64,000 bases of DNA from Roseomonas gilardii (GTDB lineage Bacteria > Pseudomonadota > Alphaproteobacteria > Acetobacterales > Acetobacteraceae), in NCBI RefSeq assembly GCF_001941945.1, contig NZ_CP015583.1:609001-673000 (forward strand). The letters run 5' to 3'. A program made the position numbers and the translations under genes. The notes beneath the pieces were generated by a model. The model saw only the letters and a program-made list of their open reading frames with translations, searched no databases and was not told where the DNA came from. This document shows, piece by piece, positions 17,199 to 25,113 of the stretch; the stretch's first letter is position 1; each line of letters opens with the position of its first letter.

Positions 17199-17429
17199 TC
17201 AGGCCGGCATGGCGTTCCGGCCGAGGACGCTGGTCGGGCTCAGGCGCATCTCGCTTTCGCGCACGACACGTTCCTGGCCGTCCTGGCCCTGACGGACGCG
17301 ATACTCGCGGTCCGGCGAATCGTTCGGCAGGAGGCGGGTGATGGTGTAGCGGCCCCGGGCCTCATGCGGATTGAAAAGATGGGGAACCAGTTCGACCTCG
17401 TCGCCGATCTGGAAACGGTGGTTCGCCAT
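17199..17429 (-). CDS. Conserved small hypothetical protein downstream of cspA
   Basis: The 76-residue product, starting MANHRFQIGDEVELVPHLF, looks like a small beta-rich protein with alternating hydrophobic residues (GRYTITRLLP, REYRVRQG) and ends RNAMPA. The pattern suggests an SH3-like or KOW-like barrel, but I cannot name the family. A good ribosome site (GGAAGGA) precedes the ATG. It sits 124 bases downstream of cspA on the same strand, so a shared role in cold or general stress is plausible. Confidence 0.65.
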   Translation of the reverse strand: MANHRFQIGDEVELVPHLFNPHEARGRYTITRLLPNDSPDREYRVRQGQDGQERVVRESEMRLSPTSVLGRNAMPA

Positions 17430-17526
17430 GGGTTTTCCTTCCAGGCTGCGAAGCCTGTCGTGGATGTCCGGTGCCCCCCTCGTGGGGGCGATCCGGTATC
17501 CGGACGGGCCGTGCCCGCCGGTTCCA

Positions 17527-17546
17527 GGGAGGGGAAAACCCCTCCC
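17527..17546 (-). terminator. Hairpin downstream of cspA
   Basis: An 8-bp perfect stem (GGGAGGGG / CCCCTCCC) with a four-base loop lies 8 bases past the cspA stop. It has no T-run after it, so it may act as a processing or partial-termination site rather than a strict terminator. Confidence 0.45.
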
Positions 17547-17553
17547 CGGCACG

Positions 17554-17760
17554 TCATGCCGCGCGGATATTGCCGGCGGAGACGCGGCCCTGCTGGCCCT
17601 GGACGAGCTCGTATTCGAGCTTGTCGCCCTCGCGGGGCTCCTGGATGCCGGCGCGCTGCACGTCGGAGATATGAAGGAACACATCCTTCGAGCCGTCATC
17701 CGGCTGGATGAAGCCGAAGCCCTTGGTGCTGTTGAACCACTTGACGGTGCCTGAGGCCAT
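17554..17760 (-). CDS. cspA: Cold-shock domain protein
   Basis: This is a 68-residue single cold-shock domain that binds single-stranded RNA and DNA and melts RNA secondary structure. Both ribonucleoprotein motifs are present: KGFGFI (RNP1) and DVFLHI (RNP2), after the conserved start MASGTVKWFN. The length is canonical. About 230 bases without a gene lie upstream, consistent with the long 5' leader typical of csp genes. Two small genes follow on the same strand. Confidence 0.96.
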   Translation of the reverse strand: MASGTVKWFNSTKGFGFIQPDDGSKDVFLHISDVQRAGIQEPREGDKLEYELVQGQQGRVSAGNIRAA

Positions 17761-17992
17761 GATGGGATTTCCGCTTCCAACGGAGGCCGGGGCGCGACAT
17801 GCGCACCGGATCGGCTTCGAGGGGAGCGGACACCGAGCTCAACGCTCGGAGGAGCAAGGAGAACAGGCCGGCACGACGAGACTGACGCGAGGAACATGGG
17901 CTCGCGGAACGGGTTTTGCAAGTGACGGCTGCGCCGGTGCGCCATGCGCCCGAAGGGTATGCCACGGGGGCATGCCGCCATGGGAGCCGGGC

Positions 17993-18709
17993 TCAGGCGA
18001 TCTCCCGGATCAGCTTGGCGCGCAGTGCGCGGGCGAAGTCGGCCCGGGATTCCGCGGTCATGACGAAGGCGCCAGGGCCGGCGATGACGGTGGCCTCATA
18101 GGTCTGGCGCAGGCCGGGGCGGCCGCCCTCGATGGCCAAGGCGTTGATCACGATGCCCCGGGCCTCGGCCTCCCGCCGCGCCTCCTCGATGGGGCGCAGG
18201 CTGCGCATGTCGGGCGCGTCCCCGGACACGTCGATCACCTGCTCATCCACCCGCCACGGCGCGGCGGCGAGCAGGCGCGCGGAATGCTCCACGGCGTCGC
18301 CGATGGCGTTCCAGGATTGCGGCGAACGGGGCGCGGCCATCACGGCGCCGGCCATGTCCCGGGCAGCGGCGGCGCCGTCGATGCGATGCCAGTCCACCAC
18401 CGTGGCCGCCCCGCCCGGGGCGCCCCATTCCACCACGGCGATGCCGATGGCGCCGAGCGGGCCGGAATTGATCGCCGCCAGCACATCGGGATGGGTGATG
18501 GCCTGGGCGCAGCCCTCGCGCTGGAGGCGGAACTCGTCGGCATCGATGCTGCCGGAAGCGTCGATGGCCAGGACCAGCAGCAGGTCGATCACCCGCCCCT
18601 CGGCCCGCGCGGGCGTGGCGCCGGCCAGGGGGGAGAGGGCAGCGGGCAGGAGCAAGGCTTCGCGGCGGCGCCACTGGGGGCGGCGTGGGGGTGAGAGATG
18701 GTCCGCCAT
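17993..18709 (-). CDS. DUF1194 (von Willebrand A-like) secreted protein
   Basis: This 238-residue protein has an N-terminal secretion signal with a basic start and a run ending ARAEG. A VWA-like domain follows, with the metal-ion-dependent adhesion motif DASGSI near residue 50, then typical DUF1194 features such as SWNAIGDAVEHSA and VIDVSGDAPD. The family is common in alphaproteobacteria and its function is unknown, although VWA folds usually bind metal and protein partners outside the cytoplasm. It lies downstream of trpE(G), separated by a strong hairpin. Confidence 0.82.
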   Translation of the reverse strand: MADHLSPPRRPQWRRREALLLPAALSPLAGATPARAEGRVIDLLLVLAIDASGSIDADEFRLQREGCAQAITHPDVLAAINSGPLGAIGIAVVEWGAPGGAATVVDWHRIDGAAAARDMAGAVMAAPRSPQSWNAIGDAVEHSARLLAAAPWRVDEQVIDVSGDAPDMRSLRPIEEARREAEARGIVINALAIEGGRPGLRQTYEATVIAGPGAFVMTAESRADFARALRAKLIREIA

Positions 18710-18799
18710 GCCGGGCGCCTCCTGTCCGGATCGGGAGGAGCGTTCGGGCTGGGGGCGGGGATGTCAAATGGATTTGCCGTGGCGGGCCCCCGCCATCCA

Positions 18800-18834
18800 G
18801 CCGGCCGCCGGGGGGCTGCCCCCCGGCGGCCGGC
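18800..18834 (-). terminator. Very stable hairpin after trpE(G)
   Basis: A perfect 17-bp GC-only stem with a single-base centre starts 7 bases beyond the trpE(G) stop codon. It lacks a clear U-tract but is positioned to separate trpE(G) from the DUF1194 gene. Confidence 0.6.
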
Positions 18835-18840
18835 ACGGCG

Positions 18841-21039
18841 TCAGGCCGCCGGAGCGGGCTCCGCATTGGTGCGCGTCAGGCGCGTGAGCATGGCGGCGAT
18901 CAGCGGCATGCCGATGCGGTTCGGGTCCGTCATCAGCGATTCCGGGTGGAACTGCACCGCCGCGATGGGCAGGCGCTTGTGTTCCACGGCCATGACGACG
19001 CCGTCCTCGGTCTCGGCGGTGACGGCGATCTCCTCCGGCAGCACGAGGCGGCGGGCGTGCAGGGAGTGGTATCGCCCCACAGCGAACTCTTCCGGCAGGT
19101 CCTGGAGGAAGCGGCTGTCCTTGCGGTGGATCAGCGAGGGCTTGCCGTGCATGGGCCGCTCCAGAACGTCCAGCGCACCGCCGAAATGCTCGACGATGCC
19201 CTGCAGGCCGAGACAGACGCCGAAGGCGGGCAGCCTGCGTTCCACCAGCAGGTCCAGCGTCTCGGTCATCGCGAAATCCGAGGGGCGGCCCGGGCCGGGG
19301 GACAGCACCACGAGGTCGATGCCGTCGGCGCCCTCGCGCAGCCGCTCCCGCGCCAGTTCGGGGCGCATCGTCGTGACCTCGGCCCCGGCGGCGCGGAAAT
19401 AGCTGGCCAGAGTGTGCACGAAGCTGTCCTCGTGATCGACCAGCAGGACGCGCGGGCTGTGGCCCAGCAGTTCGGCCGGGGCCGGGCGCTGCGGCGGGGC
19501 CGGGGGCGTGGCGCCCTTGATGGCGGCGAACATGGCGCTGGCCTTCAGGCGGCACTCGGCCTCCTCCGCCGCCGGATCGCTGTCATGCAACAGCGTGGCG
19601 CCCGCGCGCACCTCGGCCACGCCGTCCTTCAGGCGGATGGTGCGCAGCGTCAGGCCGGTGTTCATGTTGCCGTCGAAGGTGGTGCGCCCGATGGCGCCGC
19701 CATACCAGCGGCGGGCGGAACGCTCCTCGTTCTCGACATGGCGGATCGCCCAGGTCTTGGGCGCGCCCGTCACCGTCACCGCCCAGGCATGGGAGAGGAA
19801 GCCGTCCAGCGCGTCCATCTCCGGCAGCAGCTCGCCCTCCACATGGTCCACCGTGTGGATCAGGCGGGAATACATCTCGATCTGGCGGCGGCCGATGACC
19901 TTGACGCTGCCGGGCACGCAGACGCGCGACTTGTCGTTGCGGTCCACATCCGTGCACATGGTCAGCTCGCTCTCCTCCTTGCGGGAGTTGAGCAAGGTGC
20001 GGATGTTCTCGGCATCCTCCAGCGCGTCGCGGCCGCGCCTGATCGTGCCGCTGATCGGGCAGGTCTCGATGCGCCGTCCCTCGACGCGCACGAACATCTC
20101 GGGGCTGGCGGCGACCAGGAACTCGCCCTCGCCGAGATTCATCAGCGCGCCATAGGGGGCGGGATTCACGCGGCGCAGCCGGTCGAAGAGCTCGCTCGGC
20201 GCATCGGCGCAGGGGGTGGCGAAGGTCTGGCCGAGCACGACCTCGAACAGGTCGCCGCGGGCGAAGGCCTCGCGCGCGCGCTCGACCATCGCGGCGTATT
20301 CGCCGGGGCCGTAGTCGCTGCGGATCTCGCCGTCCTTCTGCGTGCCGGGGCGATAGGGATCGGCGGGCGTCCCGCGCGGCAGGCCCTCGGTGGCGGCGCC
20401 GTCCAGGGTGAACTCGTAGCGGTGGCGCTCGGCGGTGCCGCGCATGTGGTCCACCACCAGCACCTCGTCCGGCAGGAAGAGGACGAGGTCGCGCTGGTCC
20501 GCGGCGCGGGGCAGGCGGAGGTTCATCGGCTCGAACTGGAAGACCAAGTCGTAGCCGAAGGCGCCGTAGAGGCCGAGATGCTCGTCCTCGCGCGAGCGGA
20601 ACAGCTCGCCCAGGCGGCGCAGCACGGAGAAGACGGAGGGCTGGCGGGAGCGCTGCTCCTCCGGGAAGCGGCCTTCCGGCTGGCGCAGGCGGGCGAAGAG
20701 CCGGGTCGCGGAGGCTTCCGACTCCCCGACCTCGGCCATGCCGCGCAGGGCGGGGGCGATGGCGCGCAGCAGGATCTCGCCGCGCTCGTTGAGCGCCGTG
20801 ACGGTGACCTCGCGACCCCGGGCGGTGAGCATCACCGGCGGGTCGGAAAAGCCCATGTCGAGGCGGGTGTAGCGGCCGGGGAACTCGAAGGAGGAGGAGA
20901 GCAGCACGCCGCGCTGGCGATCGAGGCGCTTCGCCAGATCCGGCATCAGCGTCGCGGCATCGGCGGCGAGGGTCTCCCGCCGGACGGTCAATCCGCCTTC
21001 GGTGCGGTAGCTGGTCTGGGACATCGTGGACGCCTGCAT
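18841..21039 (-). CDS. trpE(G): Anthranilate synthase, fused TrpE-TrpG
   Basis: This single 732-residue polypeptide contains both subunits of anthranilate synthase, which converts chorismate and glutamine to anthranilate. The TrpE part spans about residues 1-510, with the chorismate-binding motifs CPISGTIRRG, SRVCVPGSVKV and GAIGRTTFDGNMNTG. The class I glutamine amidotransferase follows from about residue 525 (RVLLVDHEDSFVHTLASYF), with the nucleophile Cys in GVCLGLQGI and the His-Glu pair in QFHPES. Such fusions are typical of Rhizobiales, Azospirillum and relatives. CGGAG supports the start at 21039. Transcription is controlled by the attenuator just upstream. Confidence 0.96.
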   Translation of the reverse strand: MQASTMSQTSYRTEGGLTVRRETLAADAATLMPDLAKRLDRQRGVLLSSSFEFPGRYTRLDMGFSDPPVMLTARGREVTVTALNERGEILLRAIAPALRGMAEVGESEASATRLFARLRQPEGRFPEEQRSRQPSVFSVLRRLGELFRSREDEHLGLYGAFGYDLVFQFEPMNLRLPRAADQRDLVLFLPDEVLVVDHMRGTAERHRYEFTLDGAATEGLPRGTPADPYRPGTQKDGEIRSDYGPGEYAAMVERAREAFARGDLFEVVLGQTFATPCADAPSELFDRLRRVNPAPYGALMNLGEGEFLVAASPEMFVRVEGRRIETCPISGTIRRGRDALEDAENIRTLLNSRKEESELTMCTDVDRNDKSRVCVPGSVKVIGRRQIEMYSRLIHTVDHVEGELLPEMDALDGFLSHAWAVTVTGAPKTWAIRHVENEERSARRWYGGAIGRTTFDGNMNTGLTLRTIRLKDGVAEVRAGATLLHDSDPAAEEAECRLKASAMFAAIKGATPPAPPQRPAPAELLGHSPRVLLVDHEDSFVHTLASYFRAAGAEVTTMRPELARERLREGADGIDLVVLSPGPGRPSDFAMTETLDLLVERRLPAFGVCLGLQGIVEHFGGALDVLERPMHGKPSLIHRKDSRFLQDLPEEFAVGRYHSLHARRLVLPEEIAVTAETEDGVVMAVEHKRLPIAAVQFHPESLMTDPNRIGMPLIAAMLTRLTRTNAEPAPAA

Positions 21040-21094
21040 CTCGACTCCGGGGTGGCTGGGCGGCCTCGGGGTCCGGGAAGGCTGGCAGGGGATA

Positions 21095-21130
21095 TGAGAA
21101 AGGCCGCCCGGATCTCCGAGGCGGCCTTGA
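21095..21130 (-). terminator. trp attenuator terminator
   Basis: AAGGCCGCC and GGCGGCCTT (21100-21108 and 21120-21128) form a 9-bp stem with an 11-base loop, followed on the minus strand by TCTCATAT. The 5' arm can instead pair with AGGCGGCC just after the trpL stop (21147-21154), an 8-base perfect match that would form the antiterminator. CCTGT/ACAGG around the trpL stop gives the competing upstream hairpin. These are the parts of a classic attenuation switch. Confidence 0.88.
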
Positions 21131-21157
21131 AACGTGGGAACGCGCGGGCCGCCTGTT

Positions 21158-21202
21158 CTACAGGGGCCACCACCAGCGGCTGGAGGGTTTGCGCGTGATC
21201 AT
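21158..21202 (-). CDS. trpL: trp leader peptide with three tandem Trp codons
   Basis: A 14-codon reading frame encodes MITRKPSSRWWWPL and ends 118 bases before the trpE(G) start. Three consecutive TGG codons let the ribosome stall when charged tRNA-Trp is scarce. Stalling there would free the antiterminator and let transcription reach trpE(G). The predicted -10 box ends only 7 bases before the ATG, so the mRNA probably begins at or next to the A of the AUG, making this a leaderless gene. Sinorhizobium meliloti trpL has the same length, the same WWW and a leaderless start. It is too short for normal gene finding. Confidence 0.9.
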   Translation of the reverse strand: MITRKPSSRWWWPL

Positions 21203-21209
21203 GGCGGAT

Positions 21210-21238
21210 TAGGTAGCCCGTGGCGCGGGGCGGTGCAA
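21210..21238 (-). promoter_or_regulatory. Sigma-70-type promoter of trpL-trpE(G)
   Basis: On the minus strand TTGCAC (21238-21233) and TACCTA (21215-21210) are separated by exactly 17 bases. The predicted start point, 7 bases beyond the -10, coincides with the trpL AUG. Confidence 0.75.
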
Positions 21239-21329
21239 GGGGGCACTCGTTGCATCGCGTCCTCGCCGATAATCACCGGCTGGGGGCAAGGCATAGCCTG
21301 GCTCGCGGACCTCACTCCGCCCGAACGCT

Positions 21330-22325
21330 TCATTCCAGCGTAATGCCACGGGTACGGATGACATCACCCCACTTCGCGGATTCCGTGGCGAGATAGGCGG
21401 GCCATTCCTCCGGCGTGCCGGGCTGGAGCACGTAGCCGTTGGCGAGCAGCTTGTCGCGCACGGCGGGGGCCTGGAGGGCGGCGGCGACGCCGGCGTTGAG
21501 GCGGCGGATGATGGTTTCCGGGGTCTGAGCGGGAGCGAAGAGGGCGTAGTCGGTGTTGCACTCGAAGCCGACGACGCCGGCCTCGGCGACGGTAGGGATC
21601 TCAGGCGTGAGGGCGAGGCGGTCGCGGCTGCCGATGGCCAGGGCGCGCATCTCGCCGGAGCGGAGATAGGGGAGCACGGTGACCACGTCGAGGAAGGCCA
21701 TGTCCACTTCTCTCGCCAGCATGGCCTGGAGCATCGGAGCGCCGCCGCGATAGGTGATGTTCTCCACCTGGATGCCTGCCATCTTGAGGAAGAGCTCGGG
21801 GGCGAGGTGGCCGGAACTGCCGGCGCCGGGCGAGGCATAGGTCATCTTGCCGGGAGCGGCTTTGGCCGCCGCGATCAGATCGGCGACGGAGCGGATCGGC
21901 GAGTCCCTGTGGACGCAGAGGTAGGCGGCGATGGTGGCGATCCTGCCGACCGGGGCGAAGCTGCGCTCGTCGTCGTAGCCGCGGTTGGGGAAGAGGTGGC
22001 GCGCCATCGCATAGGTGGAGTTTACGCCCATCAGCAGCGTGTAGCCGTCCGGCCGGGCGCGGGCGACGCTGGCATGGCCGATGGTTCCGCTGGCGCCGGC
22101 GCGATTCTCCACCACGAAGCTCTGACCGAATTCCTTGGAAAACTGCTCGGCCAGGAGGCGGGCAACATAGTCCGTGCCACCGCCGGGCGCCCAGGCAACG
22201 ACCGTGGTGACGGGACGTGCGGGATAGGTGTCCGTCTTCTGGCCGAAGGCCGTGCCGGGGGTGACGGCGGCGAGGCCCGCCGCGCCCAGGAAACCCGCGC
22301 CGAGGGCGCGCCGCGTCAGGATCAT
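21330..22325 (-). CDS. Bug-family tripartite tricarboxylate transporter receptor
   Basis: The 331-residue periplasmic binding protein belongs to the Bug (TctC-like) family. It has an N-terminal secretion signal with twin Arg (TRRALGAGFLGAAGLAA), then the conserved YPARPVTTVVAWAPGGGTD, VVENRAGASGTIG and ITYRGGAPMLQAM motifs around the carboxylate-binding cleft. Ligands of the family are usually small carboxylates or aromatic acids. No TctA/TctB membrane genes are nearby, as is common for Bug proteins. It is divergent from an IclR regulator, and two operator boxes lie between them, so it is probably induced by its own substrate. Confidence 0.92.
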   Translation of the reverse strand: MILTRRALGAGFLGAAGLAAVTPGTAFGQKTDTYPARPVTTVVAWAPGGGTDYVARLLAEQFSKEFGQSFVVENRAGASGTIGHASVARARPDGYTLLMGVNSTYAMARHLFPNRGYDDERSFAPVGRIATIAAYLCVHRDSPIRSVADLIAAAKAAPGKMTYASPGAGSSGHLAPELFLKMAGIQVENITYRGGAPMLQAMLAREVDMAFLDVVTVLPYLRSGEMRALAIGSRDRLALTPEIPTVAEAGVVGFECNTDYALFAPAQTPETIIRRLNAGVAAALQAPAVRDKLLANGYVLQPGTPEEWPAYLATESAKWGDVIRTRGITLE

Positions 22326-22387
22326 TTGGATCTCTTCTCCCTTTCGGTGCCTATGCCGGCATCTCCGTTTGCCAGACCTATGTTAAC

Positions 22388-22402
22388 TGGAATGATATTC
22401 CA
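22388..22402. promoter_or_regulatory. IclR-type operator box 1
   Basis: TGGAATGATATTCCA is a perfect inverted repeat (6-base arms, 3-base centre) between the divergent Bug and iclR genes, 63 bases upstream of the Bug start. The size matches IclR-family operators. Confidence 0.65.
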
Positions 22403-22404
22403 AG

Positions 22405-22419
22405 TGGAATATTGATCCA
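22405..22419. promoter_or_regulatory. IclR-type operator box 2 (degenerate)
   Basis: TGGAATATTGATCCA repeats box 1 with a 17-bp centre-to-centre distance, putting both on nearly the same helix face. Four of the six arm bases are symmetric. Pairs of such boxes are typical for IclR dimers binding cooperatively. Confidence 0.55.
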
Positions 22420-22467
22420 TTTTAAGGAAGAGTGGCAAACTGTTGCGACAAGAGAGGAGGCCCGCCC

Positions 22468-23268
22468 ATGACAGGTGTCCGCGAGCGGCCGCTCGCCATC
22501 CTGGAACTGCTCGCTCCACATCCCGGCGGGCTGGCGCTGCATACCGTAGCGGATCGACTGGACATTCCGCGCAGCGCCACGCATCGGCTGCTGGGGGAAC
22601 TGCGATCCAGCGGCTACGTGCGGCAGGACGAGGAGGGCGGGCCTTACCGGCTGACGGCACGGATCGCCTCGTTGGCCTTCACCTATCTCTCGGCCAACGG
22701 GATCACCGACATCGCGCAACCGATCCTGGACGGGCTGGCGGAGCAGGCGGGCGAGCTGGCGCGGCTGGCGGTGATCGATGGTGACCGTCTGACCTGGGTG
22801 GGAAAGGCGCAGGGTGCGCGCTACGGGCTGCGCTACGACCCCGACCCGGATACGGGGGCGGAGGTCCTGCTGTCCTGTACCGCGAACGGTCATGCCTGGC
22901 TGTCCTGCCTCGAAGACGAGGCGGCGCTGTCCCTGGTGGCACGCCAGGGCTTTGCGCCGGAGCGCCGCGGCCCCGGGGCGCCCGCGACGGTGGCGGCATT
23001 GCTGGAGGCGTTGGGCCAGACGCGGGAGCGGGGCTTTGCCCTGGTGCGCGACGCCTACGAGGCCGGGACCTCGGCCATGGCAGCGCCGATCCGCCCACCC
23101 GCTGGGGGCGCAACCTGCGGCACAGTGAGCCTCGCCGGGCCGAGCGCGCGGATGACGGAGGCGCGGATGCGTGCGCTGGCGCCGCTCCTGTTGGCAGCAG
23201 CGGCGGAGCTGGGAGCTTCGGCAGGCGGCTCGCCGCTTTTCGCCCCGGCGCTGCGGCGTGTGGCGTGA
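22468..23268 (+). CDS. IclR-family transcriptional regulator
   Basis: This 266-residue regulator has a winged helix-turn-helix at about residues 6-60 (ALHTVADRLDIPRSATHRLLGEL) and a C-terminal effector-binding domain starting near residue 75. That domain contains LLSCTANGHAWLS and ends with the usual helix of family members. AGAGGAGG lies 7 bases before the ATG at 22468; an upstream in-frame GTG is less likely. It probably represses or activates the divergent Bug gene and the sugar-phosphate isomerase-like gene 10 bases downstream through the two palindromes in its promoter. Confidence 0.92.
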   Translation: MTGVRERPLAILELLAPHPGGLALHTVADRLDIPRSATHRLLGELRSSGYVRQDEEGGPYRLTARIASLAFTYLSANGITDIAQPILDGLAEQAGELARLAVIDGDRLTWVGKAQGARYGLRYDPDPDTGAEVLLSCTANGHAWLSCLEDEAALSLVARQGFAPERRGPGAPATVAALLEALGQTRERGFALVRDAYEAGTSAMAAPIRPPAGGATCGTVSLAGPSARMTEARMRALAPLLLAAAAELGASAGGSPLFAPALRRVA

Positions 23269-23278
23269 GAGGAGCGCC

Positions 23279-24154
23279 ATGAAGGTCGGGATCGATTCCT
23301 ACAGCTTCCACCGCTTCTTCGGGGAGCACTACCCCGGGCTGGAGGAGGAGCCGGGCCAGCGGATGGAGGTCTGGGACTTCCTGCGCGTGGCGCGGGAGAT
23401 GGGAGCGGAGGGCGTGTCGCTGGAGGCCTGCCACCTGCCCTCGGACCCAGCTTTCCTAGAGCGGCTTCGGGCGGCGCTGGACGAGGCGGGCTTCGCCAGG
23501 ATCTGGGCCTGGGGGCATCCGGACGGGCTGGGATCGGGGCGGAAGCCCGAGGCGGCGGCGGACCTGCTGAAGCACCTGGCCGTGGCGCGCACCCTGGGCG
23601 CGCCGGCGATGCGGATCTGCTGCGGCGGGCGGCGCACGCGGCCGGAGCGGTGGGAGGAGCAGCGCGACCTGCTGCTGCCGCTGCTGCGCCAACTGGCCGA
23701 TGCCGCCGGGGAGCAGGGCGTGGTGCTGGCGATCGAGAACCATCTCGACATGATGGCGGAGGAACTGGCCGAGCTGCTGGAGCGGGTGGATTCGCCCTGG
23801 CTCGGTGTCTGCCTCGACACCGCCAACAATGTGCGGCTGGGCGAGGATGCGCTGGCGGTGGTGCGGCGGCTGGCGCCCTGGGCGCGGGCGACGCATGTGA
23901 AGGACGTGGCGCCGCAGCCGGGGGCAGAGGGCAGCTTCGCCTCCTGGCCGAGCGTGCCGCTGGGCCAGGGGGTGGTGGATGTCGATGCCGTGGTGCGGGA
24001 ACTGGCCCGCACCGGCTATGACGGGCTGCTGGCGGTGGAGATCGACTACCTGCACCCGCGCTTCGGGACGGATGAGGCGGCGGCGGTGCGGCAGAGCCTG
24101 GAGCGGCTGCGCCAGGCGGTGGAGGGGGCGGTGGACGAGGCGGCGCCGGCCTGA
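23279..24154 (+). CDS. Sugar phosphate isomerase/epimerase-like TIM-barrel protein
   Basis: The 291-residue product belongs to the AP-endonuclease-2/xylose isomerase-like TIM-barrel superfamily. Metal-ligand candidates are Glu in LAIENHLDM (about residue 160), Asp in GVCLDTANN (about 182), His in ATHVKDV (about 207) and Glu in LLAVEIDYLHP (about 260). These enzymes isomerise or dehydrate sugars, inosose or related polyols. It is cotranscribed with the IclR regulator, with GAGGAGCG as ribosome site. With the divergent Bug receptor this forms a small uptake-and-catabolism module of unknown substrate. Confidence 0.87.
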   Translation: MKVGIDSYSFHRFFGEHYPGLEEEPGQRMEVWDFLRVAREMGAEGVSLEACHLPSDPAFLERLRAALDEAGFARIWAWGHPDGLGSGRKPEAAADLLKHLAVARTLGAPAMRICCGGRRTRPERWEEQRDLLLPLLRQLADAAGEQGVVLAIENHLDMMAEELAELLERVDSPWLGVCLDTANNVRLGEDALAVVRRLAPWARATHVKDVAPQPGAEGSFASWPSVPLGQGVVDVDAVVRELARTGYDGLLAVEIDYLHPRFGTDEAAAVRQSLERLRQAVEGAVDEAAPA

Positions 24155-24160
24155 GAAGAC

Positions 24161-24181
24161 GGGGGAGGCGCGGCCTCCCCC
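24161..24181. terminator. Bidirectional terminator hairpin
   Basis: GGGGGAGGC and GCCTCCCCC form a 9-bp stem with a 3-base loop between two convergent genes (isomerase-like, + strand; betaine-binding protein, - strand). No long T-run follows on either strand. Confidence 0.6.
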
Positions 24182-24190
24182 GGCGCGTGG

Positions 24191-25078
24191 TCAGGCCGTC
24201 TTCAGCCAGGACTCCACGCGATCCTTGTGGCCGGCGATGTAGTTCTCCACCGCCTTGTCGTAGCTGGTCTCCTGCGCGTCCAGCATGGCCTTCTGCAGCT
24301 CGTCCAGCGGCAGGTTCATGCGGGTGAGCAGGTTGGTGACGCCAGGGCTCTGCTCCTTCAGCCCCTTGCGGGCGATGGCATAGACCTGCTCGCTGCCGCC
24401 CATCGCCTTCTCCGGATCGGCGAGGTAGCGCAGGTCGTACTTGCCGAACATCCAGTGCGGGCTCCAGGCCGTCGCCACCACCCACTTCTTGCGGCGCATG
24501 GAACGCTCGATCATCGAGATCATCGCCGCCTCGCTCGACTCCTGCAGGCGGTAGGTGTCGTCGAGGCCGTAGGTCTTCAGCGCCTCCCGCGACACGCGGG
24601 TCAGGCCGGCGCCGGGCTCGATGCCCTGGACGATGCCGCCGAGCTTCTCGCGCACCTCGTCATTCTTGAGGTCGGCGAAGGAGTTCAGCTCCTCCTTCGG
24701 CACGTAGTTGGGTACCACCCAGCCCAGCTTGGCATCGGTGTAGAGCACGCCGAGGCGGTCCACCTTGCCCTCGATGCGCTTCCAGTAGTCGGCATGGGTC
24801 TCGGGCAGCCAGAGCTGCAGCATGGCGTCCACGTCGCCGCGGGTGATGCCCTGGTAGAGCGGGGCGATGTCGCTCTGCATCAGCGCCGGCTCGACGTTCA
24901 GCCGGTCCTTCATCAGCTTCGCCGCCAGCTTGGTGACGAATTCCGCATCGGCCCATGGGGCATAGCCGAGGGTGACCTTCTGGCGCGCCTGGGCCAGGGC
25001 CGGACGGGCGAGGCCGCCGGTGAGGAGGGCACCGCCGGTCGTGGCGGCGAGGGTGAGGAGGTTGCGCCGGTTCAGCAT
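24191..25078 (-). CDS. Glycine betaine/proline ABC transporter substrate-binding protein
   Basis: This 295-residue periplasmic protein of the OpuAC/ProX family binds quaternary ammonium compounds. It has a signal peptide with RR at residues 4-5 and cleavage near ALAQA. Aromatic and polar ligand-pocket segments include LGYAPWADAEF, LQLWLPETHADYW and VVATAWSPHWMF. It is the last gene of the ABC operon, 35 bases after the permease. The family mediates osmoprotectant uptake, or choline and carnitine uptake in some members. Confidence 0.92.
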   Translation of the reverse strand: MLNRRNLLTLAATTGGALLTGGLARPALAQARQKVTLGYAPWADAEFVTKLAAKLMKDRLNVEPALMQSDIAPLYQGITRGDVDAMLQLWLPETHADYWKRIEGKVDRLGVLYTDAKLGWVVPNYVPKEELNSFADLKNDEVREKLGGIVQGIEPGAGLTRVSREALKTYGLDDTYRLQESSEAAMISMIERSMRRKKWVVATAWSPHWMFGKYDLRYLADPEKAMGGSEQVYAIARKGLKEQSPGVTNLLTRMNLPLDELQKAMLDAQETSYDKAVENYIAGHKDRVESWLKTA

Positions 25079-25113
25079 GGGGCGTCTTCCTTTCTGCGGT
25101 TCGTGTGGGACGG

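Noticed and set aside
16842-17711. Plus-strand frames across the cspA region
   Set aside because: They are antisense to three small genes with recognisable starts and, for cspA, an unmistakable product.
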